In this document: positions 16,149 to 24,343 of the stretch, piece after piece
Layout: each line of letters starts with the position of its first letter
How positions within the stretch are numbered: position 1 is the stretch's first letter
Assembly: GCF_015999245.1 (NCBI RefSeq)
Contig: NZ_JAEAMR010000005.1
Coordinates: 1 to 64,000, forward strand
Reading direction: 5' to 3'
DNA: 64,000 nucleotides
From: Streptomyces sp. AV19
GTDB taxonomy: Bacteria; Actinomycetota; Actinomycetes; Streptomycetales; Streptomycetaceae
Made by a program: the position numbers and the translations under genes
Notes under the pieces: generated by a model
Told to the model about the DNA's origin: nothing
The model's input: only the letters and a program-made list of their open reading frames with translations
The model's database searches: none

Positions 16149-16849
16149 CCGGCGACCGCCTGCTCGCCGTGCGCCGCCGTGAACCGGTCCTTCAGCCACG
16201 CGGGATCGTTGAGCGCGTCGAACCGGGCCGTGTCCCGTGCGGCCTCACGGGCGAAGGCGATGCCGTCGCGGGCGCCAGCCGCCGCGTACGAGGCGAAGTC
16301 GCCCTCGCGGCTGGTCGTCCAGGCGTCGAGGCGGGCCTGGGCGTCGGCATCGGCCATGCCGTACTCGCTGCCGCGCGCGAGCATCGCGCACTCCCTGAAA
16401 CCCGCCTTCCAGGCATGGTACGGACTCTGGTTGAACCGGGTCGTTCCGGCCGTGTCCTCGCAGAACTCCACCTTGCCCGGGAGCGCGGCGAGGACGTCGA
16501 CGGCCTCGCCCATCTCCCGCAGCGCGTCCCGCCGGATCAGCTTCAAGCCGCCGTAGCCGTAGGTCAGCCCGTTGACCGGGTTGACCGCCCGCCACACCCG
16601 CATCGAGATCCCGCCGCCCAGCGGCTCGACGTCGGCGGCGGGGAAGCGGGTGTCGATGGAGAAGTCGCCGTCGGCGAGGAAGAACTGCTCGGTGTCGGCC
16701 AGCTCGGCCGTCAGCCGGTAGGCCCGGCGCATGCCCCGTACGCCGTGCAGGCGCTTGACCGTGCCGCCCAGCACCCGGCCGAGCCGCCGGTGCAGGGCGT
16801 TGGCCATCGGCTCGTCGTAGGACAGCAGGACCGCGTCGAACCCGGTCAT
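16145..16849 (-). CDS. Phage-type glycosyltransferase-like protein
   Basis: 234 residues from ATG 16849, overlapping both neighbours by four bases. The landmarks SYDEPMA, FFLADGDFSID (Asp-x-Asp), VWRAVNPVNGLTYGYGGLKL, FNQSPYHAWKAGFRECAML and the closing LNDPAWLKDRF follow, as I remember it, a conserved protein of tailed phages of T4 type annotated glycosyltransferase or hypothetical. That resemblance is strong along the whole length. Seeing it in a bacterial operon with three other transferases is unusual. Modification of nucleic acid or of a cell-surface glycan are both possible; the sequence alone does not decide. Confidence 0.7.
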   Translation of the reverse strand: MTGFDAVLLSYDEPMANALHRRLGRVLGGTVKRLHGVRGMRRAYRLTAELADTEQFFLADGDFSIDTRFPAADVEPLGGGISMRVWRAVNPVNGLTYGYGGLKLIRRDALREMGEAVDVLAALPGKVEFCEDTAGTTRFNQSPYHAWKAGFRECAMLARGSEYGMADADAQARLDAWTTSREGDFASYAAAGARDGIAFAREAARDTARFDALNDPAWLKDRFTAAHGEQAVAG

Positions 16850-18000
16850 GCGATCGCCTCCAGATAGCGGGCGGCCACGGCGGCCGGGGCGAAGTCGGCG
16901 GTGGAGGCGTGGGCGCGCTTGGCGTGGACCCGGTAGAACTCCGCGTCGGTGGCCAGCCGGCGGGCGATCTGGACGGCCTGGTCGTCGGTGTCGAAGAGCA
17001 GGTCGTCGTCGATGTGCTCGGCCAGCCATCCGGTGCGCGGGGCGAGGACCGGCAGGCCCATCCCCTGGCAGTCCACCACCGACATCGACCACGGGCACCC
17101 GGGCCGGAAGGGCGCGATCCCGAAGTGGGCGCCAGCGAGCAGGTTCCGGTAGCGCACCCGGTCACCGCGGTCCGAGGCGATCGTGACGCCGTCGAGGGCG
17201 GCGAGTTCGTCGCGGTGGCGTTCGGGGCTGGGGTCGAGGCGGACGCGCTCGGGGCTGCGGTTGCCGAACAGATCCATCACCGTCAGCTCCACCGGCGCCT
17301 CGGCGGTCAGGTGCCGGGCGAGGGCGGTGAAGCGGGCGGTGCCGTAGTGCGCGTAGAGGCGGTGGTTGTAGACGCCCGTCGCGCGGCCGTCCGGCGGCAG
17401 GGTGTCGGCGGGGTCGCGGACCAGGCGCTCGTCCCTGGGGGCAGGCACGACGTGCAGCTTCTCGTCGAGGTCGACGCCCATGCGGTCGGCTGCCGCCGTG
17501 GTCCAGGACGCGGCCGTGGCGGAGTGGACGAGGACGCGGTCGCAGGCGGCGAGGCCGGCGGCGAAGGACAGCAGCACACTCCGGCCGAGGCCGCCGTCGT
17601 CGAGGGACGGGTCGAGTGCGAGGTCGCCGTCGTCGGTGAAGGAGAAGGGCAGGTAGTGGCAGTACCCGGCGATCCGCGTGTCGGTTCCGGCTTCGAGGAG
17701 GGCGGCGCGGATCGCGGGGGCGGCCTCGATCTGGTTGGCCACCACCACCTCGGGCCGGACCCGGCGGACGAGCGCGACGAGGGCGTCGAGGCCGGGGTCG
17801 AGGCGGGCCCGGTACTTCGTGGACGGCGAGAGCGTGGGGGCGAAGCCCACCCGCTCGTCCCCGGCGGGGGCCGGGGCGGCCACGGTCACGTCCACCCCGG
17901 CGTCGGCCAGGGCCGGGGTGAGCAGGTCGGCGAAGGTGAAGCCGGAGTCGGCCGAGAGCCGTCCGGGGTTGGAGATGTTCAGCAGGTACAGCAGCCGCAC
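16846..18000 (-). CDS. Glycosyltransferase, GT4-like, first gene of operon
   Basis: 384 residues from GTG 18000, with GGAGGGAGA just upstream. LLYLLNISNPGRLSADSGF opens the GT-B N-domain. VVVANQIEAAPAIRAAL and VLVHSATAASW follow. GVYNHRLYAHYGTARF recalls the Asn-His-Arg start of the donor domain of tRNA-queuosine mannosyltransferase-like enzymes. The end is FRPGCPWSMSVVDCQGMGLPVLAP. The gene is transcribed away from the XRE regulator at 18148 across a 147-base region with repeats. The product probably loads sugar on a cytoplasmic acceptor that the next three enzymes extend or also modify. Confidence 0.75.
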   Translation of the reverse strand: MRLLYLLNISNPGRLSADSGFTFADLLTPALADAGVDVTVAAPAPAGDERVGFAPTLSPSTKYRARLDPGLDALVALVRRVRPEVVVANQIEAAPAIRAALLEAGTDTRIAGYCHYLPFSFTDDGDLALDPSLDDGGLGRSVLLSFAAGLAACDRVLVHSATAASWTTAAADRMGVDLDEKLHVVPAPRDERLVRDPADTLPPDGRATGVYNHRLYAHYGTARFTALARHLTAEAPVELTVMDLFGNRSPERVRLDPSPERHRDELAALDGVTIASDRGDRVRYRNLLAGAHFGIAPFRPGCPWSMSVVDCQGMGLPVLAPRTGWLAEHIDDDLLFDTDDQAVQIARRLATDAEFYRVHAKRAHASTADFAPAAVAARYLEAIA

Positions 18001-18081
18001 GGCGGTCTCCCTCCCGCAGGGCCCGGGTCGTCCAGGCCGGTTGAAGGGAAGGAAACCGGGGTCAATGACGGTGACGGGATG

Positions 18082-18112
18082 GTGAACTGGCCTCACTCAC
18101 GGTTCACTCACG
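18082..18112. promoter_or_regulatory. Operator candidate between GT operon and XRE/deformylase operon
   Basis: TCACTCACG occurs twice with an 11-base period (18093-18101 and 18104-18112). GTGAAC at 18082-18087 is the complement of GTTCAC at 18102-18107. These repeats lie in the 147 bases between divergent starts (18000 and 18148), a natural place for the XRE protein to act on both operons. Confidence 0.5.
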
Positions 18113-18147
18113 TTCGTCATCAACCAGCCAGCCGGGCGGGGGCCTTG

Positions 18148-19125
18148 ATGGAGGAACAGCACGATGCGATGACCACAGAGCAGGCGGCCGAGGCGTTCGC
18201 GGCCGAGACCGCCTACTGGCGCGAGGTGCGGGGCCTGTCCAAGCGGGCCCTGGCCTGCGCGATGGGCTTTGATCCGTCGTACGTCAGCCATGTGGAGTCC
18301 GGGCGGCACAAGCCGACGGAGGACTTCGCCCGCCGCGCGGACGAGGCGCTGGGCGCCGGCAAGGCCATCTGGAAGCGGTGGTGCGACTACGAGGCGGCCA
18401 AGGCCCGAGGCGGCCGAGCGGCAGCGCCGCCGGCGCCGCGCGCGGTGGGCGAGCAGCCGTACGCGACCGGCTCCGCGCTCGTCGTCGAGCACGACGCCGC
18501 TCGGCTCGACTACGACGGTCGCCTGTACCGGCTGACGATGCGCCGGCTTCTGCGGAACACCGGCTCCGAGCCGGTCACCCGCTACCTCATCCGCATCAGC
18601 GTCGACCGCTACCCCGGCGAGCCCGAGCGGTCCAACGCCCACTACCGCACCCACCCACTGACCTGGGACGAGCTCGCGCTGAGTGCGACGTGCCGGGGCG
18701 AGGCGATGCGCTGGGAGGCCAAGCACGACCGCGACGCCTTCAAAGAGGTGTGGCTGCTGTTCGAAAACAACCAAGGCCGCTTCCCGCTGTACCCCGGCGA
18801 GTCGGTGTGGATCGAGTACGCCTACTCGGTGGGGGACGAGAAGTGGGGCCGGTGGTTCCAGCGGGCCGTACGGCTGCCCACCGAGCACCTGGAGGTCCAG
18901 CTCGCCTTCCCCGCCGCCCTCGACCCGGTCGTGTGGGGCACCGAGACCTCCATGACCGCCGAGGCGTCCCCGCTGCGGACCGCCCCCGTGCGGCGGGACG
19001 AGAACGGGACGCGGTTGTTCTCCTGGACGACCTCCACACCGCCCCTGCACGCTCGGTACCGTTTGGAGTGGCGCTTCCGAGCGGCCCGGCCCGAACCCCA
19101 GACGAGCGACAGGGAGCTGACGTGA
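18148..19125 (+). CDS. XRE-type regulator with large C-terminal beta-rich domain
   Basis: 325 residues from ATG 18148; ATG 18169 is possible. Residues about 15-75 form a Cro/CI helix-turn-helix (VRGLSKRALACAMGFDPSYVSHVESGRHKP). From about residue 105 a roughly 215-residue domain rich in Tyr, Trp and alternating strands follows (LDYDGRLYRLTMRRLL, then YPGESVWIEYAYSVGDEKWGRWFQ). It reads like a beta-sandwich ligand sensor of unknown type. The stop overlaps the deformylase start (GTGA). Regulation of the divergent glycosyltransferase operon is inferred from position. Confidence 0.75.
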   Translation: MEEQHDAMTTEQAAEAFAAETAYWREVRGLSKRALACAMGFDPSYVSHVESGRHKPTEDFARRADEALGAGKAIWKRWCDYEAAKARGGRAAAPPAPRAVGEQPYATGSALVVEHDAARLDYDGRLYRLTMRRLLRNTGSEPVTRYLIRISVDRYPGEPERSNAHYRTHPLTWDELALSATCRGEAMRWEAKHDRDAFKEVWLLFENNQGRFPLYPGESVWIEYAYSVGDEKWGRWFQRAVRLPTEHLEVQLAFPAALDPVVWGTETSMTAEASPLRTAPVRRDENGTRLFSWTTSTPPLHARYRLEWRFRAARPEPQTSDRELT

Positions 19126-19691
19126 CGACGGTGCGGCCCAGCGAGCAGATGCGAGACCTCGGCGTCGTGCAGTACGGCGCCCCCGTCCTCGCCGACGTCG
19201 CCCGGCCCTTCGCCCTGCCCGCGGAGAAGGACACCGCCGAGCAGACCGTCGAGACGCTGTTCGCGGCGATGGAGCGGATCGCGCGCGTGCACCCCTTCGC
19301 CAAGGGCATGGGTATCGCGGCCCCGCAGATCGGCATCGGCCGGGCGGCGGCCGTCGTCCAGCCCGCCGACCCCGCCGCCGCGGCGATCGTCCTGCTCAAC
19401 CCGCGCATCACCGCCCGCTCGCAGGAGATGGACGAGCAGTTCGAGGGGTGCCTGTCGTTCTTCGACGTCCGCGGCATGGTTCCTCGCCCCCTGACGATCA
19501 CGGTGGTGACCACCGCCCTGGATGGCACCGAGGTGACCGCGGTGTACGAGCGCGGCCTCGCCCGGCTCGTCGCCCACGAGATCGACCACCTCGACGGCCT
19601 GCTCTACACCGCCCGCATGCGGCCCGGCGTCGAGCCGATCCCGGTGGAGGAGTACCGGCAGACCGGCCGTTCGTGGGCGTACGACCAGTAG
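19122..19691 (+). CDS. def: Peptide deformylase
   Basis: 189 residues from GTG 19122. All three family motifs are present: GMGIAAPQIG (motif 1), EGCLSF (motif 2, metal-ligand Cys) and HEIDHLDG (motif 3, two metal His and the catalytic Glu). Deformylases remove the formyl group from N-terminal Met. A second, non-housekeeping copy on an accessory locus may protect against deformylase inhibitors or act on a dedicated peptide substrate. Translational coupling to the XRE regulator is the notable point. The length is normal and all catalytic residues are intact, so activity is expected. Confidence 0.9.
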   Translation: MTTVRPSEQMRDLGVVQYGAPVLADVARPFALPAEKDTAEQTVETLFAAMERIARVHPFAKGMGIAAPQIGIGRAAAVVQPADPAAAAIVLLNPRITARSQEMDEQFEGCLSFFDVRGMVPRPLTITVVTTALDGTEVTAVYERGLARLVAHEIDHLDGLLYTARMRPGVEPIPVEEYRQTGRSWAYDQ

Positions 19692-19737
19692 CCCCGTCGC
19701 CCGTGCCCTGTGCCCGACTGGGCTCGTTGCACCTTTT

Positions 19738-20250
19738 GTGACCGACGAGCTGAGCGCCACAGCACAGCGCACCTGGTCGTTCTCCACCATCGCCACTCCG
19801 CGGATGCGGGTCGCTGAAGTCGTCCACCAGCCCGGCCCCGACGCCTACAGCGACCTCGTCCGTGACGCGCTGGCCTCCGGGTTCGCCTGGGGCAGCGGGA
19901 CGATGCCCGTGGTGACCGCCGCCGTGCACGTGGTCGGCGGCTGCTTCCACGCGCTGACGCTGACCGGCACCACCACCGTGGTGGCGCCCGCCGAGCCGGT
20001 GCCGCTGTCCTCGGCCTGGCTGAAGGCCGCTCTGGACTCGCTGGAGGCGGTGGTCATGGTGGTGCCGCCCGGCACCTTCGACGAGGAGATGCCCGAGCAG
20101 GCCGACCGCACCGACGACCCCGGCGCCTGCGCCGCCCACCGCACGAAGCTCAACGCCGTACGGACCGGCGGCCACCTGCTGTGGGCCGCCGCCCGCATCC
20201 GGCTCGACCAGCCACCGGTCGGTGCGTCAGCCGCCGGGCCGGGGGTGTGA
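19738..20250 (+). CDS. Hypothetical 170-residue protein
   Basis: 170 residues from GTG 19738, 46 bases after the deformylase gene and in the same direction. It has alternating strands and helices (RMRVAEVVHQPGPDAYSDLVRDALASGFAWG, then VHVVGGCFHALTLTGTTTVVAP). LDSLEAVVMVVPPGTFDEEMPEQ follows. No signal peptide or catalytic motif is recognised. It may belong to the same operon. The following 134 bases (20251-20384) hold nothing I can support. Confidence 0.5.
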   Translation: MTDELSATAQRTWSFSTIATPRMRVAEVVHQPGPDAYSDLVRDALASGFAWGSGTMPVVTAAVHVVGGCFHALTLTGTTTVVAPAEPVPLSSAWLKAALDSLEAVVMVVPPGTFDEEMPEQADRTDDPGACAAHRTKLNAVRTGGHLLWAAARIRLDQPPVGASAAGPGV

Positions 20251-20384
20251 CGGGCCCTGGCCCGGTTCATCCCCGCGCTCCTCGGCCTCGGCCTCGTCTC
20301 CGCCGTACGGCCCGAACGGGCCTTCCTCGCCCGGCTTCGCGCCCAGTTGCCGGGCGCCTCCCTTGGTCCGGTGATAGCCGGGGA

Positions 20385-21053
20385 TCACCGGTTGCCGCCT
20401 TCGAGCTGGGCGGGGATGCGGCTGGCCCGCAGCTCACGCAGGTCGGGGATGTGGTTGTAGAGCGTGCCCGGGGAGACGCCGAGCATCTTGGCGATCGCGG
20501 TGATGGAGTGCTCGGGGTTGGGCAGCAGGTCCCGGGCCATGTTCAGGATCTTCTCGTCGACCACGGTGGGCCGGCCGCCGACCTTGCCGCGGGCCCGGGC
20601 GGCGGCCAGGCCCTCGCGGGTGCCGGAGACGATGAGTTCGCGGATGAACTCCGCCAGGGCGGCGAAGACGTGGAAGACGAGCCGGCCGCCGGGGGTGGTG
20701 GTGTCGAGGTTCTCGTGCAGCGAGGTGAAGCCGATCTCGCGGCGGCGGAGCTCGGCCACCATGTTGATCAGGTCCTGGAGGGAGCGGCCGTAGCGGTCGA
20801 GGGCGGGGACCACCAAGGTGTCGCCGGCGTCGAGGAAGGCGTGGCATGCCTTGAGCTCGGGGCGGAGGTCGTTCTTGCCGGACTTCTTGTCCGCGAAGAT
20901 CTTCCGGCACCCGGCCGCCTTGAGGGCGTCGAGCTGCCGGTCGAGTTTCTGTCCGCCGGTGGACACGCGTGCGTATCCGATGCGGATCTCGGTGCGGACG
21001 GCAGGCTCGGCGGCCAGCAGTTCGAGAGCGTCAGGCTCAAGGGGCGTGTTCAC
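20385..21053 (-). CDS. Serine recombinase (resolvase/invertase)
   Basis: 222 residues from ATG 21053. GYARVSTGGQKLDRQLDAL carries the catalytic Ser. DKKSGKNDLRPEL and VVPALDRYGRSLQDL are the resolvase core. LAEFIRELIVSGTREGLAAARARGKVGGRPT leads to a C-terminal helix-turn-helix (SITAIAKMLGVSPGTLYNHI). The length is normal for a Tn3-type resolvase or DNA invertase. It is probably a remnant of a transposon, since the neighbouring DDE transposase is truncated. It should be active if expressed. Confidence 0.9.
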   Translation of the reverse strand: MNTPLEPDALELLAAEPAVRTEIRIGYARVSTGGQKLDRQLDALKAAGCRKIFADKKSGKNDLRPELKACHAFLDAGDTLVVPALDRYGRSLQDLINMVAELRRREIGFTSLHENLDTTTPGGRLVFHVFAALAEFIRELIVSGTREGLAAARARGKVGGRPTVVDEKILNMARDLLPNPEHSITAIAKMLGVSPGTLYNHIPDLRELRASRIPAQLEGGNR

Positions 21054-21273
21054 GCCCGGAATCCTGTCAGAAAACGGTCCTCTGGGGTTCTTGAACCACC
21101 CAGGTTATTGAAGGAGTTTTTGAAGGCCCTGGGGGCCTTCCGGCGACCCGCCCGACGATCTTCATTAAACGTTGGTTTTTTGAAGGCGGAGACGGGTCTC
21201 GGGCCGCACAGTCGCACCGCGGGCGCAGGCCCGAGCATCACACTCAGCTACTTGTCACTTGGTCGGCTGCTCG
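21054..21273. other. Non-coding stretch upstream of resolvase, possible res site or transposon end
   Basis: TGTCAGAAAACGGTCC at about 21066-21081 resembles the inner part of Tn21-type terminal repeats. TTTTTGAAGGC occurs twice (about 21116 and 21178) and GGCC palindromes lie between. Resolvases act at such clustered sites next to their own gene. No gene is visible. Confidence 0.35.
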
Positions 21274-21984
21274 TTAACGGCACCCCACGAACGCGGAGCC
21301 GTTGTCGACATAGACCGACTCGGGGACCCCGCGGGCGGCGAGCGCCGGCCGCAGGGCGGCGGCGAGGCGGACGGTGTCCTCGGCGAACCCGAACCGGTGC
21401 CCCACGATCGCGCGCGAGTGGTCGTCGATGAACGCGAACAGATAGGTTTTGCGCCCGCCGATCTTCGGCCCGTGCAGAGCGTCACCGGTCCACAATTCGT
21501 TGCCGCGGGTGGCCTCGAACCGGCCGAACACCCCCTTCTGCCCGCCCTGTTCACCGCCGGTCAGGCCGGCGGCGACGAAGTGCCGCTGCAAGGTGCGGTC
21601 GGTCGGCGACCACCCCTGCGTGGTCCGCAGGATCCGCTGGATCTGGGCGGCCGTCCGCTGCGGGTTCTCCCGCTTCAGCGCGGCCGCCAGTTCCAGCACC
21701 TCCGCCGGGGTCCGCGGGACCGCCTTGCGCGGCTCGGGCACCAGCGCGGCGAACCCGCCCCGCCGGTAGTCCCGCGTCCAGCGGTCGATCGTGCCCCGCG
21801 AGACACGCACCTGTCTGCCGAACGGATCGGTGTGCTCCCGCCCGGCCAGCTCCCTCGCGAGCCTCCCGCGCTGACGCGTACTCAGGGACGGATCCAGCAG
21901 GTCCTGGACCAGGGAATAGCGGAACAGGCCCACCTGCCGGGCCTTCTCCGCCCGGCGGCGGTCCTCTTCCTCAGGCGACGCCAT
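21274..21984 (-). pseudogene. DDE integrase-type transposase, C-terminus missing
   Basis: 236 codons from ATG 21984. The N-terminal half is helix-turn-helix (VSRGTIDRWTRDYRRGGFAALVPEPRK and TAAQIQRIL). The rve-type core begins NELWTGDALHGP (first Asp) and reaches VDNGSAF (second Asp). It then stops at FVGCR before the Asp-x35-Glu element that should supply the third catalytic residue. About 150 residues are missing compared with relatives I know, so this copy should be dead. The adjacent gene at 22090 is its usual partner. Confidence 0.8.
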
Positions 21985-22089
21985 CAAGCACTCACACCCC
22001 TTCTCGTCTCGACCGCCCGACCGGTCGCGGGCAGACGCGGTCAAGACTGGAGCCACCTCCCCACCCCGCCCAGAGGCGGCACGTGTTGA

Positions 22090-22713
22090 TCAACTGGACG
22101 AAACCGGGCAGGCCAGCAGCCGTCCGGCTATCACCCGGCCGGCGAACGCCCACCGCGACACCGTGTTCACCGCCGGCCACTTCCCGGCCGCCGCCCCATG
22201 GACAGCCGTGACGGCCGCGACCGCGTCGGCCACCGGCGACCCGGACGGCTCCGGCATCACCGGGTCATCGGCGATCGCGACCAGGGCCACGGTGAAGTGC
22301 CGGCGGACGTCCTCGGCCCGCACCACGAACCGGCGGATCCAGCCCCGGACCGTGTCCTCGGCCCGGCCCAGACGCGCGGCGACCTGCCGGTGCCCCATCC
22401 CCAGGGCCGATATCTCCAGTCCCGCACCGATCACTTCGGCCGCATCCGCCCGCCGCGGCCACATCACCTCGGCCAGCAGGACATGCGTGACCCCGCACCC
22501 CGAACAACGCGTCCGGCGCGGACGGAAGAACAACCGGGCCCCCAGAACACCCCGGACGACCCGCGGCCGGCCATGCCCCCACGGCGCCAGAACCGCCCCG
22601 CACCCCGGACAAGCCAACCGGCCATCACGCAACTGCTGTTCGACCAGCAGGACATCGCAGTCCACGACGAGCACCGAGCACCTCCGCCTCGTGCACACCA
22701 CGTCGTCGCGCAC
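22090..22713 (-). CDS. Zinc-ribbon/HTH protein associated with DDE transposase (DUF6431-like)
   Basis: 207 residues from GTG 22713. CPGCGAVLAPWGHGRPRVVRG and CSGCGVTHVLL form a zinc ribbon near the N-terminus. ISALGMGHRQVAARLGRAEDTVRGWIRRF is a helix-turn-helix. I recall DUF6431 proteins with this layout paired with integrase-core transposases, which fits the gene 105 bases downstream. It probably assists DNA recognition by the transposase. The start is chosen for lack of upstream similarity; a GTG about 13 codons in is possible. Confidence 0.6.
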   Translation of the reverse strand: MRDDVVCTRRRCSVLVVDCDVLLVEQQLRDGRLACPGCGAVLAPWGHGRPRVVRGVLGARLFFRPRRTRCSGCGVTHVLLAEVMWPRRADAAEVIGAGLEISALGMGHRQVAARLGRAEDTVRGWIRRFVVRAEDVRRHFTVALVAIADDPVMPEPSGSPVADAVAAVTAVHGAAAGKWPAVNTVSRWAFAGRVIAGRLLACPVSSS

Positions 22714-22909
22714 GAAACAAGATCAGGATGCCCAGGAAGATCACACCTCATACCCACCGCGAATGTCGCAAACCCCCACCTACATGCTCATGCAGAGAGT
22801 CGTCCAACAGGCCCCCGCCACAGTTCGTCAATGGGAGGGGTGCCATAGGTTTCCGGCGTCGACGGGTGTGACCTCCCGGCATCGCCAACGGCCGGTTCTC
22901 GCAAAGCGG

Positions 22910-22939
22910 TTGACTGCGAGTTATTGGGTACCCAATAAT
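22910..22939 (+). promoter_or_regulatory. Promoter overlapped by perfect 18-base palindrome
   Basis: TTATTGGGTACCCAATAA (22921-22938) is a perfect palindrome. A -35-like TTGACT (22910-22915) and a -10-like AATAAT (22934-22939), 18 bases apart, flank and overlap it. The gene at 22977 follows. A repressor bound here would block RNA polymerase directly. Confidence 0.7.
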
Positions 22940-22976
22940 CAGTGGTGTCCCCCTCGCTCCCCTTGGAGGCCGACCC

Positions 22977-23921
22977 ATGCAGCTCGACATCACGCCCGCC
23001 CTCGTTCATGACCTCTTGGAGTCCCCCCGGGCCGCCCTCCGACCGGAGAGCACCGGCATCGTCCTCGGCCCCGACGGCTGGACCGTCGCCGTCTGGCCCG
23101 AGCAGGCCCCCGACCCGGGACTCATCGCGTTCACCGCCGAGGACGCCCACGCGTGGGCCGACGAGGACGGCGAGTTGGACGACGACACCGTCACGGCCCT
23201 GTGCACGCCGGCGGACCCCGACGACGGGGCCGACTACCGGATCCTTGGCGAGAACGGCCGCCGTACGCCCGGCGCCGGCACCCGGTGGCAGGTCATCACC
23301 GCGACCACCGACCACGCCGACGAGGACACACCCGGCTCCGCCTCCTGGTCCGTCGCACGGCACTGGCGAGACGCCGTTTGGTTCGACCAGGACGGTGCCC
23401 GCGAACTAGTCCAAGCGGACCCGGCGGAGGCCCGGACGGACTCGCGTGACCGTACCGACGCGCTGTGGCTGACCAGCGGCGGCCGTTACCTCCTCTACCG
23501 CCGGTCCGCGTCCGTCACCGAGATGCCCGAAGAATGGGAGGAGTGCACCCTGAAGCAGGCGGTGCTGTACACCTACCGGGCCGCCGGGCACCGTGTCACC
23601 GCCGAGCTCCCCCCGGCCCTGGCCGCCGCCCGGCACGCGCGCGCTCTCGCCGACGAACTGACCGCCCCCCGGGTCCGGCTGGAGGGCGACCCCGAGCTCG
23701 CCCGCGGGGCCGCCCGCCGCGTCCTGGACGAGGCCGCTGAGACCGTGCACGCCACCAAGGCCGTCTCCGAACTCCTGCGCTCCCAGGTACTCGCCGACCT
23801 GCGGCAGCAGCGTGCCGCCACCGCCCGCGTCGTCGAGCAGGCACACGACGATCGCCAGGCCGCCGCCGACCACTTGGGCATGAGCTACCCCACCCTCTCG
23901 AACCTGATCAACTACGGCTGA
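22977..23921 (+). CDS. Hypothetical protein with possible C-terminal helix-turn-helix
   Basis: 314 residues from ATG 22977, with TTGGAGG eight bases upstream. The first 200 residues are acidic and mixed alpha/beta (GIVLGPDGWTVAVWPEQAP, then VARHWRDAVWFDQDG). Residues about 215-300 are a long helical, Ala-rich region. The last 30 residues, DRQAAADHLGMSYPTLSNLINYG, look like a helix-turn-helix of the kind that reads DNA. Together with the palindrome in its promoter, self-regulation is possible. It heads a run of five rightward genes ending in the zeta toxin and beyond. The family is unknown. Confidence 0.55.
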   Translation: MQLDITPALVHDLLESPRAALRPESTGIVLGPDGWTVAVWPEQAPDPGLIAFTAEDAHAWADEDGELDDDTVTALCTPADPDDGADYRILGENGRRTPGAGTRWQVITATTDHADEDTPGSASWSVARHWRDAVWFDQDGARELVQADPAEARTDSRDRTDALWLTSGGRYLLYRRSASVTEMPEEWEECTLKQAVLYTYRAAGHRVTAELPPALAAARHARALADELTAPRVRLEGDPELARGAARRVLDEAAETVHATKAVSELLRSQVLADLRQQRAATARVVEQAHDDRQAAADHLGMSYPTLSNLINYG

Positions 23922-23970
23922 GAGCCCGAAGCGCCGCGACGCTCCCGAGTACCCCACGGAGAAGACCGCG

Positions 23971-24312
23971 ATGACCACCACCCCGCGCATCCTGACCGAT
24001 GCCGAGTACGACGCCGCGTACGCGCGACTCACGGACGCCGCGTACCGCCACGGCAGCCGACTCGGCACCAACGCCGCCCACGACGTCCTCACCGAAACCC
24101 TCGCCGCGGTCGGCCTGTTCGCCCCGGCCCCCGAACCCGACCTCGACACCTGCACCGCCCAGTACCTGCCGACCGACATCGATCTGTTCGGCCCCGACCT
24201 CCTCGGCCAGTGGCAACAATGCACCGACGAGCCCGGCCACGCCGACCACCACGACAGCATCGACCTCGTATGGGGCGACGACAGCCCCGGTGCCCTGCCC
24301 GCGCGGGCCTAA
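23971..24312 (+). CDS. Small acidic His/Cys protein, paralogue of the gene at 4824
   Basis: 113 residues from ATG 23971, with GGAG upstream. It shares with the gene at 4824 the start TTTPR, a helical segment, LDTCTAQYLP, and QCTDEPGHADHHDSID, including one Cys before and a Cys and three His after the centre. The pair points to duplication within the element or acquisition of two related plasmids. It is a possible metal-binding protein; its function is unknown. The next gene begins 31 bases after the stop. Confidence 0.6.
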   Translation: MTTTPRILTDAEYDAAYARLTDAAYRHGSRLGTNAAHDVLTETLAAVGLFAPAPEPDLDTCTAQYLPTDIDLFGPDLLGQWQQCTDEPGHADHHDSIDLVWGDDSPGALPARA

Positions 24313-24343
24313 CAGCCCCACTCACCTCGGAGGAAAACCACCC

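Noticed and set aside
16909-18147. Upstream extension of the XRE protein to 738 residues
   Set aside because: The extension is antisense to a clear glycosyltransferase gene and is low-complexity Gly/Val/Arg.
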